From: Thauera sp. GDN1
GTDB taxonomy: Bacteria; Pseudomonadota; Gammaproteobacteria; Burkholderiales; Rhodocyclaceae
DNA: 64,000 bases
Direction: 5' to 3'
Assembly (NCBI RefSeq): GCF_029223545.1
Contig: NZ_CP097870.1
Span: forward strand, 3,472,001 to 3,536,000
A model generated the notes under the pieces. The model did not search any database. It had not been told where the DNA came from and worked only from the letters and a program-made list of their open reading frames with translations. Shown here one piece after another: positions 38,393-48,721 of the stretch (positions are counted from its first letter, which is position 1; each line of letters starts with the position of its first letter). The translations under genes were made by a program, and so were the position numbers.

Positions 38393-40156
38393 TCACATCG
38401 ACTCGGGCGCGGACACGCCCAGCATCTTCAGGCCCGTCACCAGCACCTGGCGCACCGCAGCCGCGAGCGCGAGGCGGGCGAGCTTGACCGCCTCGTCCTC
38501 GACCAGCATGCGCTCGGCGTTGTACCAGCTGTGGAAATCGGCGGCGACGTCCTTCAGGTAGAAGGCGATCTGGTGCGGCGCGTAGTCGGCGGCGGCGTTC
38601 TGCACCAGTTCCGGGAAGGTCGCCAGGCGCGCGCACAGGGCGAGCTCGCGCTCGTTCTGCAGCAGGCCGAGGTCGGCGCCGGCCAGCTCGGCAGCCTCGC
38701 CACCCCACTGGTTCAGCACAGAGCACACGCGGGCATGGGCGTACTGCACGTAATACACCGGGTTCTCGTTGCTCTGGCTCTTGGCGAGGTCGAGGTCGAA
38801 ATCCAGGTGCTGGTCCGACTTGCGCAGCACGTAGAAGAAGCGGCAGGCGTCATTGCCGACTTCCTTGCGCAGCTCGCGCAGGGTGACGAATTCGCCCGAG
38901 CGGGTGGACATCGAGGTCTTCTGGCCGTCGCGGTACAGCACCGCGAACTGCACCAGCGCCACTTCGAGCTTGGCCGGGTCGAGCCCGAGCGCGGCGATCG
39001 CGCCCTTCACGCGCGGGATGTAGCCGTGGTGGTCGGCGCCCCAGATGTCGATGACGCGGTCGAAGCCGCGCTCGTACTTGTTGAGGTGGTAGGCGATGTC
39101 GGAGGCGAAGTAGGTGTAGAGGCCGTTCTCGCGCTGCACGACGCGGTCCTTCTCGTCGCCGAAGGCGGTCGAGCGGAACCACTTGGCGCCGTCCTGCAGG
39201 TAGATGTGGCCCTGCTGCTCGAGCTGGCTCACCGCGCGCTCGACCAGGCCGGTGTCGAACAGGCTCTGCTCCGAGAACCACTTGTCGAAGCGCACGCCGA
39301 ATTCGCCGAGGTCGTCACGGCCATCACCGAGCTGCTCGTTGAGCGCGAAGCCGTGCACCCAGCCGTAGTCGTCGCCGAGCAGCTTCTTCGCGTTGGCGAT
39401 CAGCGCGTCGAGGTGTTCCTCGCGCTGCTGCCTGGCCTCGTCGTCCTTGCGCTCGGCCGGCGGCAGGCCGGGGGTGCCGGCCAGCACCTGCTCGACCGTC
39501 ACGTTGGCGAAGCGGTCCTGGTGGGCGTCGCGCATGTCGCGGCCCATGTCGATCACATAGTCGCCCTGGTAGGCGTTGGGCGGGAACGGGATCTCGATGC
39601 CGAAGAAGGCGAGATAGCGCAGCCAGGTCGACAGCGCCAGGATGTCCATCTGGCGGCCGGCGTCATTGACGTAGTACTCGCGGGTGACATCAAAACCGGC
39701 GAAGGCCAGCACGTCCGACAGCGAGGCGCCGTAGGCCGCGCCGCGGCCGTGGCCGACGTGCAGCGGGCCGGTGGGGTTGGCGGAGACGAACTCCACCTGC
39801 ACCTTGACGCCCTTGGCCGCGCCGCGGCCGAAGTCCGCGCCCTTCGCCAGCACCTCGCGCACGACCGCGGTCTTGGCGTCGGCGGCCAGCGTGAAGTTGA
39901 TGAAGCCGGCACCGGCGACCTCGGTCTTGGCCACCAGCTTCGAGGCCGGCAGCTCGGCCAGCAACAGGTTGGCGAGCTCGCGCGGGTTGCGCTTCAGGGG
40001 CTTGGCCAGCTGCAGCGCGAGGTTGGTGGCGAAGTCGCCGTGGCTCGCCTGCTTGGGGCGCTCGAGCAGGATGGGGGTATCGGCCAGATCCGGGGCGACG
40101 CTCTTCAGCGCGCTCTTCAGCAGATCGGACAACAGGACTTTGGGATCGGCGCTCAT
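38393..40156 (-). CDS. argS: Arginyl-tRNA synthetase
   Basis: Class I aminoacyl-tRNA synthetase charging tRNA-Arg, 587 residues. The HIGH-type motif is in SANPTGPLHVGHGRGA; the region GQKTSMSTRSGEFVTLREL replaces KMSKS, as in many ArgRS. The N-terminal add-1 domain binds the tRNA D-loop and the C-terminal anticodon-binding domain ends LKMLGVSAPESM. The start MSADPKVLL was chosen; upstream codons in the frame run into the REP-like repeat region and are not coding. Confidence 0.97.
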   Translation of the reverse strand: MSADPKVLLSDLLKSALKSVAPDLADTPILLERPKQASHGDFATNLALQLAKPLKRNPRELANLLLAELPASKLVAKTEVAGAGFINFTLAADAKTAVVREVLAKGADFGRGAAKGVKVQVEFVSANPTGPLHVGHGRGAAYGASLSDVLAFAGFDVTREYYVNDAGRQMDILALSTWLRYLAFFGIEIPFPPNAYQGDYVIDMGRDMRDAHQDRFANVTVEQVLAGTPGLPPAERKDDEARQQREEHLDALIANAKKLLGDDYGWVHGFALNEQLGDGRDDLGEFGVRFDKWFSEQSLFDTGLVERAVSQLEQQGHIYLQDGAKWFRSTAFGDEKDRVVQRENGLYTYFASDIAYHLNKYERGFDRVIDIWGADHHGYIPRVKGAIAALGLDPAKLEVALVQFAVLYRDGQKTSMSTRSGEFVTLRELRKEVGNDACRFFYVLRKSDQHLDFDLDLAKSQSNENPVYYVQYAHARVCSVLNQWGGEAAELAGADLGLLQNERELALCARLATFPELVQNAAADYAPHQIAFYLKDVAADFHSWYNAERMLVEDEAVKLARLALAAAVRQVLVTGLKMLGVSAPESM

Positions 40157-40295
40157 GGCACTCGGGATGAATTCGAAACGCGCGATTATATAGGAAGGCA
40201 GGACCGCGCCCCGGCGAGGATGTGAGCGCAGTTTGCACGGCAAGGCCCGTGACGACGGGACGGCCGGCGCCCGCCTGCGCACCGGGAGTGGACCT

Positions 40296-40363
40296 GTGGG
40301 AGCGGGCGTGCCCGCGAACATTGCGAGCTCCAGCACTGCTTTCGCGGGCACGCCCGCTCCCAC
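40296..40363. repeat. REP-like inverted pair (variant 2, copy 1)
   Basis: A perfect 23-bp inverted repeat: 40296-40318 and 40341-40363, 22 bp apart, with core GTGGGAGCGGGCGTGCCCGC. It lies in the divergent argS-ubiB gap (40157-40440). Each arm is itself partly palindromic (GCGGGC...GCCCGC). Confidence 0.85.
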
Positions 40364-40440
40364 CGAGACTGCGAGCCCGCGTTCCATCCGCACCGCTTTC
40401 GGGCTAAAGTCCGCGCTTTGCCTCGTCCGGCCAGTACACC

Positions 40441-41970
40441 GTGCGCCTCTTCCGCCTCGCCAAGATCGTCTCCGTCAGCCTGCGCTTCGGCCTCGACCGC
40501 ATGGTGCTCGACGCCGACAGCAGCGGCCGGCTGGCGCATGTGTGGCACAAGGTCTTCTTCTGGCGGACCTTTTCCGAGTCGCGCGGCGCGCGCCTGCGCC
40601 AGGCGCTGGAGTCCCTCGGGCCGATCTTCGTCAAGTTCGGCCAGATGCTGTCGACCCGGCGCGACCTGCTGCCGCCCGACCTCGCCGACGAGCTCGCGCT
40701 GCTGCAGGACCGCGTGCCGCCCTTCCCCACCGAGCAGGCGCTCGAAGTGCTGGAGGGCTTCTACGGCCGCCCGATCGACGAGGTCTTCGACGACTTCGAG
40801 CGCACGCCGGTAGCCTCGGCTTCGGTGGCGCAGGTCCATTTCGCGCGCCTGCCCGACGGCACCGAGGTCGCGGTCAAGGTGCTGCGCCCGGGCATCGAGC
40901 GCGTGATCGAGCACGACCTCGCCCTGCTCGAGGTCGCCGCGGTGCTGCTGGAGAAGATCTGGCCCGAAGGCCGCCGGCTGAAGCCGCGCGAGGTGGTCGC
41001 CGAGTTCAGCAAGTACCTGCACGACGAGCTCGACCTGATGCGCGAGGCCGCCAACTGCTCGCAGCTGCGGCGCAACTTCACCAACTCGTCGCTCTTGATC
41101 GTGCCCGAGGTCTATTGGGACTGGTGCGGGCGCAAGGTCATGGTGATGGAGCGCATGCGCGGCGTGCCGATCTCGCAGACCCCGGCGCTGCTCGCCCAGG
41201 GCACCGACCTGAAGGCGCTGTCGCGCGCGGGCGTGGAGATCTTCTTCACCCAGGTCTTCCGCGACGGTTTCTTCCACGCCGACATGCACCCGGGCAACAT
41301 CTTCGTGCACCAGGACGGGCGCTACATCGCGCTCGACTTCGGCATCATGGGCACGCTCAACGAGGTGGACAAGAACTATCTCGCGCAGAACTTCCTCGCC
41401 TTCTTCAAGCGCGACTACCGCCGCGTCGCGCTCGCCCACATCGAGGCCGGCTGGGTGCCGGCGAAGACCCGCGTCGACGAGTTCGAGGCGGCGATCCGCA
41501 CCGTGTGCGAGCCGATCTTCGACAAGCCGCTGAAGGACATCTCCTTCGGCAAGACCCTGCTGCGCCTGTTCCAGACCGCACGCCGCTTCGAGATGGAAGT
41601 GCAGCCGCAGCTCGTGCTGCTGCAGAAGACCCTGCTCAACATCGAGGGCCTGGGCCGCCAGCTCGACCCCGAGCTCGACCTGTGGAAGACCGCCAAGCCC
41701 TTCCTCGAGCGCTGGATGGACGAGCGCATGGGCATGCGCGCGCTGGTGCGCGGGGTGAAGGAAGAAGCCCCGGCCTGGGCCGGCACCCTGCCGCAGCTGC
41801 CGCGCCTGGTGCATCACGCGCTCACCGAATCCACCCGCCACCAGAGCGCGCAGCAGCAGCGCCTGGACGAGCTCGCCGCCAGCCAGCGCACGCAGAGCCG
41901 CCTGCTGCTGGTGATCGGCGCGGTGGCGATGGCCCTGCTCGGCCTGGAGCTCTATCGCCTGCTCGGCTGA
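40441..41970 (+). CDS. ubiB: UbiB, ubiquinone biosynthesis atypical kinase/ATPase
   Basis: A 509-residue member of the ABC1/ADCK/UbiB family needed for ubiquinone synthesis. The KxGQ-type motif is in [19 protein letters not shown], the Ala-rich nucleotide loop is [13 protein letters not shown], the invariant Lys is in [11 protein letters not shown], and DMHPGNIF and ALDFGIMG give the catalytic and metal residues. A C-terminal hydrophobic helix ([18 protein letters not shown]) anchors it. The start is a GTG at 40441; no better ATG precedes the conserved region. Confidence 0.95.
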   Translation: MRLFRLAKIVSVSLRFGLDRMVLDADSSGRLAHVWHKVFFWRTFSESRGARLRQALESLGPIFVKFGQMLSTRRDLLPPDLADELALLQDRVPPFPTEQALEVLEGFYGRPIDEVFDDFERTPVASASVAQVHFARLPDGTEVAVKVLRPGIERVIEHDLALLEVAAVLLEKIWPEGRRLKPREVVAEFSKYLHDELDLMREAANCSQLRRNFTNSSLLIVPEVYWDWCGRKVMVMERMRGVPISQTPALLAQGTDLKALSRAGVEIFFTQVFRDGFFHADMHPGNIFVHQDGRYIALDFGIMGTLNEVDKNYLAQNFLAFFKRDYRRVALAHIEAGWVPAKTRVDEFEAAIRTVCEPIFDKPLKDISFGKTLLRLFQTARRFEMEVQPQLVLLQKTLLNIEGLGRQLDPELDLWKTAKPFLERWMDERMGMRALVRGVKEEAPAWAGTLPQLPRLVHHALTESTRHQSAQQQRLDELAASQRTQSRLLLVIGAVAMALLGLELYRLLG

Positions 41971-42065
41971 GCGCCGCGACGCGGCCCGCTGAACGATTCG
42001 CCCGCGGCCCCGTCGAAACCCGTACGAGCAGCAGCCTCGCCACGGCTGCGAACGGGAGGTGTGCG

Positions 42066-44222
42066 ATGACGACGCGTCTCGACGCCCTGCGGGGCCCCCA
42101 CACGCTGATCAGGATCATCGGTGCCGCCTCGGCGCTGGGCGCGCCGCATGACGGCAGCGCCGCCGCACCGGCCACGTTGCAGGACGGTGCGCTGCTGCAC
42201 CGCCTCGCGGGGATCGGACCGCGCGTGGAGTGGACCGAAACCCTGGTGCCGACCGCGGTCGACGGCGCCGCTGGCGCCGCCTCCGACATGACGAGCCGGA
42301 TCGCCGCCAACGCCGGCTTCGCGCATCGCCTCGCCGACCATGTCGCCGCCCTGCCCGAGGATTGCTTTGCGCTCGTGATCGGCGGCGATCACGCGATCGC
42401 CGCCGGCACCTGGCGCGGCGTCGGGCGCCGGCGCGGGCGCGCGCCGGGGCTGATCTGGATCGACGCCCACCTCGACAGCCACACCGACGCCACCACCCAC
42501 TCCGGCAACATCCACGGCATGCCGCTGGCCGCGCTGCTCGGCCTGGGCCATCCCGCGCTCACCGGCATCGCCGGCCCGGCGCTCGATCCGGCACGAACCT
42601 GCATCCTCGGCGCACGCGCCTGGGAGCCCGAGGAGCGCGCCCTGCTCGCCCGCCTCGGCGTGCGCGTGTTCGACATGGGCGAGATCCGCGCCCGCGGCCT
42701 TGCGGCGGTGTTCGGCGACGCGCTGTCGATCGCGCGCGCCGATCACGAGGCCGGCTTCGGCCTCAGCCTCGACCTCGACGCGCTCGACCCGCAGGCGCTG
42801 CCGGCGGTGACCTGCCCGGAGGCGGGCGGGCTCGATCCGCGCGCGCTGGCCGACGCGCTGCTGCGCCTGCGCGCCTGCGCCGACTTCGTCGCCCTCGAGA
42901 TCGTCGAATACCGTCCCGACCTCGACCCCGACCGCCGCAGCGCGGCCTGGATCGAGGAGTTCGCCGCCGCCGCCCTCGGCCCCGGCACCGCCTGGCTGCG
43001 TGCGAAGGAGCGCCACTACGGCGCCGCCAACTATGCGCCGCTGCCGGCGGTGTTCCAGCGCGGCGAGGGCGTGTGGCTGTGGGACACCGACGGCCGCCGC
43101 TACCTCGACATGATGAGCGCCTACTCGGCGGTGAGCTTCGGCCACGTCCATCCGCGCCTGGTCGAGGCGCTGACGAGCCAGGCGCAGCGCCTGGCGCTGA
43201 CCTCGCGCGCCTTCTCCAGCGACCGCCTGCCGGTCTTCCTCGAGCGCCTGTGCACGACCTTCGGCTACGAGCGCGCGCTGCCGGTCAACACCGGACTGGA
43301 AGCGGTCGAGACCGCGCTCAAGGCCGCGCGCAAGTGGGGCTACAAGGTCAAGGGCATCGCGCCGGAGCGCGCGCGCATCCTCGCCTGCGACGGCAACTTC
43401 CACGGGCGCTCGATCGCGATCGTCGGGCTGTCGGCCAACGATCACTACCGCGACGGCTTCGGCCCCTTCCCGCCCGGGCTCGAGCGCGTGCCCTTCGGCG
43501 ACGCCGACGCGCTGGAAGCCGCCATCACCCCCGACACCGCCGCCTTCCTGGTCGAGCCCATCCAGGGCGAGGGTGGCATCGTGGTGCCGCCGCCCGGCTA
43601 CCTGTCGCGCTGCGCCGAGATCTGCCGTCGCCACGACGTGCTGCTGATCGCCGACGAGGTCCAGACCGGCCTCGGCCGCACCGGACGGCTGCTCGCCTGC
43701 GATCACGAGGGCGTGCGCCCGGACGGGCTGATCCTGGGCAAGGCGCTCGGCGGCGGGCTGCTGCCGGTGTCCGCCTTCCTCGCCGACCGCCGGGTGATGG
43801 ACGTGTTCGGCCCCGGCGACCACGGCTCCACCTTCGGCGGCAACCCGCTCGCGGCGGCGGTCGGCACCGAGGTGCTCGCCCTGCTCGCCGAGACCCGGCC
43901 GTGGGAGCGCGCGGAACGCCTCGGCGAGCGCCTGATGGCCCGCCTGCGCGCCGCCGCCCTGCCCTGCGTGCGCGAGGTGCGCGGCCGCGGCCTGCTCGTC
44001 GGCCTCGCCCTCGACCCTGCGCAGGCCGATGCCGGCGAGCTCGCCGAGCGCCTGCTCGCATGCGGCATCGCCACCCGCGACACCAACGGCAACGTGATCC
44101 GCCTGGCACCGCCCCTGGTGATCGACGAGGCCACGCTCGACGAGGCGGCGACCCGCATCATCGACACCCTGCGCACGCCCGCCGCGGCGCACGCCGGCCA
44201 GGCCGTTGCGCACATGCAATAA
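42066..44222 (+). CDS. Arginase-ornithine aminotransferase fusion
   Basis: One 718-residue frame encodes two consecutive enzymes of arginine catabolism. Residues about 1-315 are an arginase: GGDHA, DAHLDSHTD (Mn ligands), SGNIHGMPLA and LDLDALDP. Residues about 318-705 are a class III PLP aminotransferase of the ornithine type: NTGLEAVETALKAARKWGY, VEPIQGEGG, DEVQTGLGR and the PLP Lys in ILGKALGGGLLP. Together they would convert arginine to urea, ornithine and then glutamate semialdehyde. GGGAGGT lies 6 nt before the ATG. A terminator follows directly. No internal start or stop separates the halves. Confidence 0.93.
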   Translation: MTTRLDALRGPHTLIRIIGAASALGAPHDGSAAAPATLQDGALLHRLAGIGPRVEWTETLVPTAVDGAAGAASDMTSRIAANAGFAHRLADHVAALPEDCFALVIGGDHAIAAGTWRGVGRRRGRAPGLIWIDAHLDSHTDATTHSGNIHGMPLAALLGLGHPALTGIAGPALDPARTCILGARAWEPEERALLARLGVRVFDMGEIRARGLAAVFGDALSIARADHEAGFGLSLDLDALDPQALPAVTCPEAGGLDPRALADALLRLRACADFVALEIVEYRPDLDPDRRSAAWIEEFAAAALGPGTAWLRAKERHYGAANYAPLPAVFQRGEGVWLWDTDGRRYLDMMSAYSAVSFGHVHPRLVEALTSQAQRLALTSRAFSSDRLPVFLERLCTTFGYERALPVNTGLEAVETALKAARKWGYKVKGIAPERARILACDGNFHGRSIAIVGLSANDHYRDGFGPFPPGLERVPFGDADALEAAITPDTAAFLVEPIQGEGGIVVPPPGYLSRCAEICRRHDVLLIADEVQTGLGRTGRLLACDHEGVRPDGLILGKALGGGLLPVSAFLADRRVMDVFGPGDHGSTFGGNPLAAAVGTEVLALLAETRPWERAERLGERLMARLRAAALPCVREVRGRGLLVGLALDPAQADAGELAERLLACGIATRDTNGNVIRLAPPLVIDEATLDEAATRIIDTLRTPAAAHAGQAVAHMQ

Positions 44223-44255
44223 ATCGCGAGCGATCAAGCCCTTGGCATGTGATTC

Positions 44256-44280
44256 ACGCCCCCCGCCGGGGGCGTTCTGT
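44256..44280 (+). terminator. Terminator of the arginase-aminotransferase gene
   Basis: An 8-bp perfect stem (ACGCCCCC / GGGGGCGT) with a CGCC loop, followed by TTCTGTT, 33 bp after the stop codon. Confidence 0.8.
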
Positions 44281-44344
44281 TGCTAAACTCGCGCCCTCTT
44301 TTTTTCTTACCGCGCGCGGATGCGCCATCACGAAGGGCCCAACC

Positions 44345-45805
44345 ATGCTGCTCTGGCTTGTCGTCGCCTATCTGGTCGTCTCCATCGGCATCGGCCTGTA
44401 TGCCGCCACCCGGGTGCACAACGCGCGTGACTACATCACCGCCGGCCGCAACCTGCCGATGATCGTCGTGCTGGCCATGGTGTTCGCCACCTGGTTCGGC
44501 GCCGAGACCGTGCTCGGCATCTCCGCCACCTTCATCGAGGAAGGCTTTCGCGGCCTGATCTCCGACCCGCTCGGCGCCTCCGCCTGCCTGATCCTGTTCG
44601 GCCTGATCTTCGCCCGTCCGCTGTACCGCCTGAACCTGCTGACCCTGGGCGACTTCTTCCGCATGCGCTACAACCGCAGCACCGAGCTGGTGCTGTCGAT
44701 GTGCATCGTGCTGTCCTACCTGGGCTGGGTGGCGGCGCAGGTGACCGCGCTCGGACTGGTGTTCAACGTGCTGTCGGGCGACCTGGTGAGCATGAACCAG
44801 GGCATGCTGATCGGCGCCGGCGTGGTGCTGGTCTACACGCTGTTCGGCGGCATGTGGTCGGTGGCGATGACCACCTTCGTGCAGATGATCGTGATCGTCG
44901 TCGGCCTGATCTGGGTGAGCTGGATCGCCGGCGACATGGCGGGCGGCTTCGACAACGTGATCGCCAAGGCCGCGGCCGAGGGCAAGTTCGAGTTCCTGCC
45001 CACGCTCGACCTGGTGGACATGGTGGCCTGGTTCGCGGCGTTCGCGACCATGGCGCTCGGCTCGATCCCTCAGCAGGACGTGTTCCAGCGCGTCAATTCG
45101 TCGAAGAACGAGACCGTCGCGGTGTGGGGCACCACCCTCGGCGGCGTCAGCTACTTCTTCTTCGCCGCGGTGCCGCTGTTCCTCGCCTACACCGCCAACA
45201 TCATCGACCCGGGCATGGTCGAGCGCCTGATGGAAGAGGATTCGCAGCTGATCCTGCCGACGCTGATCCTGCAGTACATGCCCTTCTACGCCCAGGTGAT
45301 CTTCTTCGGCGCGCTGCTGTCGGTGATCATGTCGACCGCCTCCGGCACCCTGCTCGCGCCCTCGGTCACCTTCTCCGAGAACGTGCTGCGCGGCTTCTTC
45401 CCGGCCATGGGGGACCGCGCCTTCCTGCTCAGCACCCGCATCACCGTGATCGCGTTCACCGCCTTCGTGACCTGGTACGCCACCAGCACCGAATCCTCGA
45501 TCCATCAGATGGTCGAGAACGCCTACCGCATCACGCTCGCCGGCGCCTTCGTGCCGCTGGCGGCGGGCCTGTTCTGGAAGCGCGCCAACAACCTCGGCGC
45601 CGCGCTGGCGATCATCCTCGGCCTGTCGACCTGGATCCTGTTCGAGCTCTTCGTGCCCGAAGGCGATATCGAGCCCCAGCTCTACGGCCTGGCGGCGAGC
45701 GCGCTCGGCATGCTGGTCGGCGGCCTGCTCGGCCCGAAGCCGCACCACCGCCCGCACGTGGGCGGGCATCACGCCGCCGCGGGGACCTACCACACCCATC
45801 GCTGA
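44345..45805 (+). CDS. Sodium:solute symporter (SSS family)
   Basis: A 486-residue integral membrane protein with 13 or so predicted helices and the LeuT-type SSS fold: YAATRVHNARDYITAGRNLP, TWFGAETVLGIS in TM2, GSIPQQDVFQRVNSSKN and MSTASGTLLAPSVTFSENV (Na-site region). It imports an organic solute with Na+. The substrate is not evident; proximity to the arginase fusion makes an amino acid or related compound possible, but a terminator lies between them. The C-terminus is His-rich (HHRPHVGGHHAAAGTYHTH) and could bind metal. Confidence 0.9.
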   Translation: MLLWLVVAYLVVSIGIGLYAATRVHNARDYITAGRNLPMIVVLAMVFATWFGAETVLGISATFIEEGFRGLISDPLGASACLILFGLIFARPLYRLNLLTLGDFFRMRYNRSTELVLSMCIVLSYLGWVAAQVTALGLVFNVLSGDLVSMNQGMLIGAGVVLVYTLFGGMWSVAMTTFVQMIVIVVGLIWVSWIAGDMAGGFDNVIAKAAAEGKFEFLPTLDLVDMVAWFAAFATMALGSIPQQDVFQRVNSSKNETVAVWGTTLGGVSYFFFAAVPLFLAYTANIIDPGMVERLMEEDSQLILPTLILQYMPFYAQVIFFGALLSVIMSTASGTLLAPSVTFSENVLRGFFPAMGDRAFLLSTRITVIAFTAFVTWYATSTESSIHQMVENAYRITLAGAFVPLAAGLFWKRANNLGAALAIILGLSTWILFELFVPEGDIEPQLYGLAASALGMLVGGLLGPKPHHRPHVGGHHAAAGTYHTHR

Positions 45806-45834
45806 TCGACGGCCCCCGCGGCTGCGGGGTCGCG

Positions 45835-45902
45835 GTGGGAGCGGGCGTGCCCGCGAATGCAGCGGTTCCGCATGCAATGTTAGCGGGCACGCCCGCTCCC
45901 AC
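45835..45902. repeat. REP-like inverted pair (variant 2, copy 2)
   Basis: Arms at 45835-45857 and 45881-45902 are essentially identical to those at 40296-40363, differing at one end base. It lies just after the symporter gene and may act as its transcription end. Confidence 0.85.
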
Positions 45903-46028
45903 GAAATCGGTGGCACCCGCGGGACGACACCTGCTTGCCGGCGGCCCCTGCGTTTGATGGTTATCAACGCGGGCGCCGCCGGCCTCGTTTATGGTTGCGG
46001 CGTTTTTTCCTCTGGAAATACCGCCCCC

Positions 46029-47045
46029 ATGACCGTGTCTTCCCCGATCGAACTCGTCTGCCCGGCCGGCAGCCTTCCGGCGCTCAAGACCGCCATCGAT
46101 CACGGCGCCGACTGCGTCTACCTCGGCTTCAAGGACGCCACCAACGCGCGCAACTTCACCGGCCTCAACTTCGACCCGGCGCAGATGCGCGAGGGCATCG
46201 CCTACGCCCACGCGCGCAAACGCAAGGTCCTGCTCGCGCTCAACACCTACCCGCAGACCGGCAACTGGCCGAGCTGGACCCAGGCCATCGACCGCGCCGC
46301 CGAGTTCGGCCTGGACGCGCTGATCCTTGCCGATCCCGGCCTGATGGCCTACGCTGCCAAGACCCACCCGCAGCTGCGCCTGCACCTGTCGGTGCAGGGC
46401 TCCGCGACCAGCTACGAGGCGATCAATTACTACCACGAACGCTTCGGCATCCAGCGCGCGGTGCTGCCGCGCGTGCTGTCGATGGCGCAGGTCGAGAGCG
46501 TGGTGGCCAACACGCCCGTGGAGATCGAGGTCTTCGGCTTCGGCGGCCTGTGCGTGATGGTCGAAGGCCGCTGCGCGCTGTCGGCCTACGCCACCGGCGA
46601 GTCGCCCAACTGCAACGGCGCCTGCTCGCCGGGCAAGCACGTACGCTGGGAAGACACTCCGCGCGGCATGGAGACGCGGCTCAACGGCATCCTCATCGAC
46701 CGCTTCGCCGACGGCGAGCGCGCCGGCTACCCGACCCTGTGTAAGGGCCGCTTCGAGGTGAACGACGAGACCTATTACGCGCTCGAGGAGCCCACCAGCC
46801 TCAACACCCTCGAGCTGCTGCCCGAGCTCGCCCGCATCGGTATCCGCGCGATCAAGATCGAGGGCCGCCAGCGCAGCCCGGCCTACGTCGCCCAGGTCAC
46901 CAAGGTGTGGCGCGCCGCGCTCGACAAGCTCGAGGCCGGCGGCGCCGAATCCTTCAGCGTGCTGCCGGCGTGGATGGCCGAGCTCAACAAGGTCTCCGAA
47001 GGCCAGAGCCACACCCTGGGCGCCTACTACCGCCCGTGGAAGTGA
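46029..47045 (+). CDS. ubiU: UbiU, O2-independent ubiquinone hydroxylation
   Basis: A 338-residue U32-family Fe-S protein that, with UbiV, hydroxylates the ubiquinone ring without oxygen. The N-terminus [22 protein letters not shown] is typical. Four Cys for a [4Fe-4S] cluster fall at about 175, 182, 199 and 238 ([20 protein letters not shown]), with the spacing known for E. coli UbiU (169, 176, 193, 232). It opens the ubiUVT series. The ATG at 46029 is preferred; an in-frame ATG at 45954 lies in the non-coding repeat-flanked gap. Confidence 0.95.
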   Translation: MTVSSPIELVCPAGSLPALKTAIDHGADCVYLGFKDATNARNFTGLNFDPAQMREGIAYAHARKRKVLLALNTYPQTGNWPSWTQAIDRAAEFGLDALILADPGLMAYAAKTHPQLRLHLSVQGSATSYEAINYYHERFGIQRAVLPRVLSMAQVESVVANTPVEIEVFGFGGLCVMVEGRCALSAYATGESPNCNGACSPGKHVRWEDTPRGMETRLNGILIDRFADGERAGYPTLCKGRFEVNDETYYALEEPTSLNTLELLPELARIGIRAIKIEGRQRSPAYVAQVTKVWRAALDKLEAGGAESFSVLPAWMAELNKVSEGQSHTLGAYYRPWK

Positions 47046-47160
47046 GCGGCACGCCGGATCGACCTCAGCCGCACATGCCGAACCCGATCGCCGCACCCCG
47101 TCCGCCGCGTCCGCGCGCGCGGCGCCTGCGGCGGCACCCAATCCGAATGAGAACCGCAAC

Positions 47161-48072
47161 ATGAAACTCGCCCTCGGCCCCCTGCTCTATTACTGGCCGC
47201 ACCAGAGCGTGCTCGATTTCTACGCCGACATGGCCGAAGCGCCGGTCGACAGCGTCTATCTCGGCGAGACCGTGTGCTCGCGCCGCCACGAACTGCGCCT
47301 CGAGGACTGGCTCGAGGTCGGCAAGGTGCTCGCCGCCGCCGGCAAGGAAGTGGTGATCAGCACCCAGGGGCTGATCGAATCCGAGTCCGACCTCAAGGTG
47401 CTGCGCCGCATCGTGCGTCAGAGCGCGGGAGGCGAGCCCGGCTTCCGCGTCGAGGCCAACGACATGGGCGCGGTGCGCCTGCTCACCGAGGCCGGCGTGA
47501 ACGACTGGGTCGCCGGGCCGACGCTGAACATCTTCAACCCGACCACGCTGCAGCTGATGATCGACTCGGGCGCCACGCGCTGGGCGGTCGCCCCCGAGAT
47601 GGCGGGCGCCGCGCTGGCCGAGGTGCGCGCCGCGCTGCCCACGCCGATCGAGACCGAGGTCTTCGCCTACGGCCGCCTGCCGCTGGCGCACTCGGCGCGC
47701 TGCTTCACCGCCCGCCACTTCAACCTGCAGAAGGACACCTGCGAGTTCCGCTGCCTGTCGATCATGGACGGCATCACGCTGCGCACCCGCGAGGGCGAGC
47801 CCTTCCTGACCCTGAACGGCGTGCAGACCCAGTCGGCGCGGGTGCACAACCTGCTCGGCGACCTGCCGGCGGTGCGTGGCAACGCCGAGGTGCTGCGCAT
47901 CAGCCCGCAGGGCGCGCACACCCGCCAGATCATCGAACTCTTCCGCGCCGCGCTCGACGGCACGCAGACGCCATCGGCCGCCCTCGCCGCCAGCCGCGAG
48001 TGGATGGTGGAAGAGCCCTGCAACGGCTTCTGGCACGGCCGTGCCGGCGTCGAACAATACGTCGCCGCCTGA
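47161..48072 (+). CDS. ubiV: UbiV, O2-independent ubiquinone hydroxylation
   Basis: A 303-residue U32-family partner of UbiU. Cluster Cys are visible at about 39 (ETVCSRR), 181 (SARCFTA), 194 and 198 (KDTCEFRC), matching the known E. coli UbiV set (39, 180, 193, 197). UbiU-UbiV form a heterodimer in the cytoplasm and serve anaerobic ubiquinone synthesis. The 115-bp gap after ubiU has no terminator that I can see, so the genes are probably one unit. Confidence 0.95.
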   Translation: MKLALGPLLYYWPHQSVLDFYADMAEAPVDSVYLGETVCSRRHELRLEDWLEVGKVLAAAGKEVVISTQGLIESESDLKVLRRIVRQSAGGEPGFRVEANDMGAVRLLTEAGVNDWVAGPTLNIFNPTTLQLMIDSGATRWAVAPEMAGAALAEVRAALPTPIETEVFAYGRLPLAHSARCFTARHFNLQKDTCEFRCLSIMDGITLRTREGEPFLTLNGVQTQSARVHNLLGDLPAVRGNAEVLRISPQGAHTRQIIELFRAALDGTQTPSAALAASREWMVEEPCNGFWHGRAGVEQYVAA

Positions 48073-48089
48073 CCCTTCGGAGACCGCAC

Positions 48090-48623
48090 ATGCCCGCACT
48101 GCCCACCCTGCCCCGCCCGCCCCTGCCCGCCGAGCTGCTGCCCGGCAGCCTGCGCCAGCGCATCGGCGAGCGCCTGGAAAACTTCCGCATCCCCGACTTC
48201 ACCGTGCCCGCCGCGCTGGCCAGGCTGGTCGCCCGCCTGCCGCAGCAGCCGCCGACCCATGTGCTGACGCTGGCGCTCAACCTCGCCCTCGGCCGCATCC
48301 TGCCGCGCGACACGCTGGCGCCGCTTGCCGGCCACCACCTGCAGATGCGCGTGCTCGACGCCGGCCTGACGCTCGACTTCACCCTCGCCGACCAGGGTTT
48401 CCGCCGCGCCACCCCGGCCGCGGGCAGGAAGCCGGATCTGATCATCTCCGCCACCACCCGCGACTTCATGGCGCTGGCGCTGCGCGAGGAAGATCCCGAC
48501 ACGCTGTTCTTCAGCCGCCGCCTGCGCATGGAAGGCGACACCGAGCTCGGCCTGCTGGTCAAGAACACGCTCGACGCGGTGGACTGGGACGCGCTGAAGG
48601 CGAAGTTCACCGGCCGGCGCTGA
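48090..48623 (+). CDS. ubiT: UbiT, SCP2-domain lipid carrier for anaerobic ubiquinone synthesis
   Basis: A 177-residue SCP2-domain protein. The family binds polyprenyl lipid intermediates and supports the O2-independent ubiquinone pathway with UbiU and UbiV. The SCP2 core (HVLTLALNLALGRILPRDTLAPLAG ... LIISATTRDFMALALREEDPDTLFFSRRLRMEGDTELGLLVKN, given here by its ends) covers residues 55-165. It lies 17 bp after ubiV. Confidence 0.93.
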   Translation: MPALPTLPRPPLPAELLPGSLRQRIGERLENFRIPDFTVPAALARLVARLPQQPPTHVLTLALNLALGRILPRDTLAPLAGHHLQMRVLDAGLTLDFTLADQGFRRATPAAGRKPDLIISATTRDFMALALREEDPDTLFFSRRLRMEGDTELGLLVKNTLDAVDWDALKAKFTGRR

Positions 48624-48721
48624 ACGCCCGCGCGCCATGCGCGATCGGGCCGGCTGTGCGTTAAGCTAGCGGCCCCATATCGACCCGGTGCGCACGTCCT
48701 GCGCACCGCGCCTGCCGCGCA

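Noticed and set aside
40233-42065. N-terminal extension of the arginase fusion through ubiB
   Set aside because: The frame stays open far upstream, but that part overlaps ubiB in another frame and is Arg-rich. GGGAGGT plus ATG at 42066 and the arginase N-terminus set the real start.
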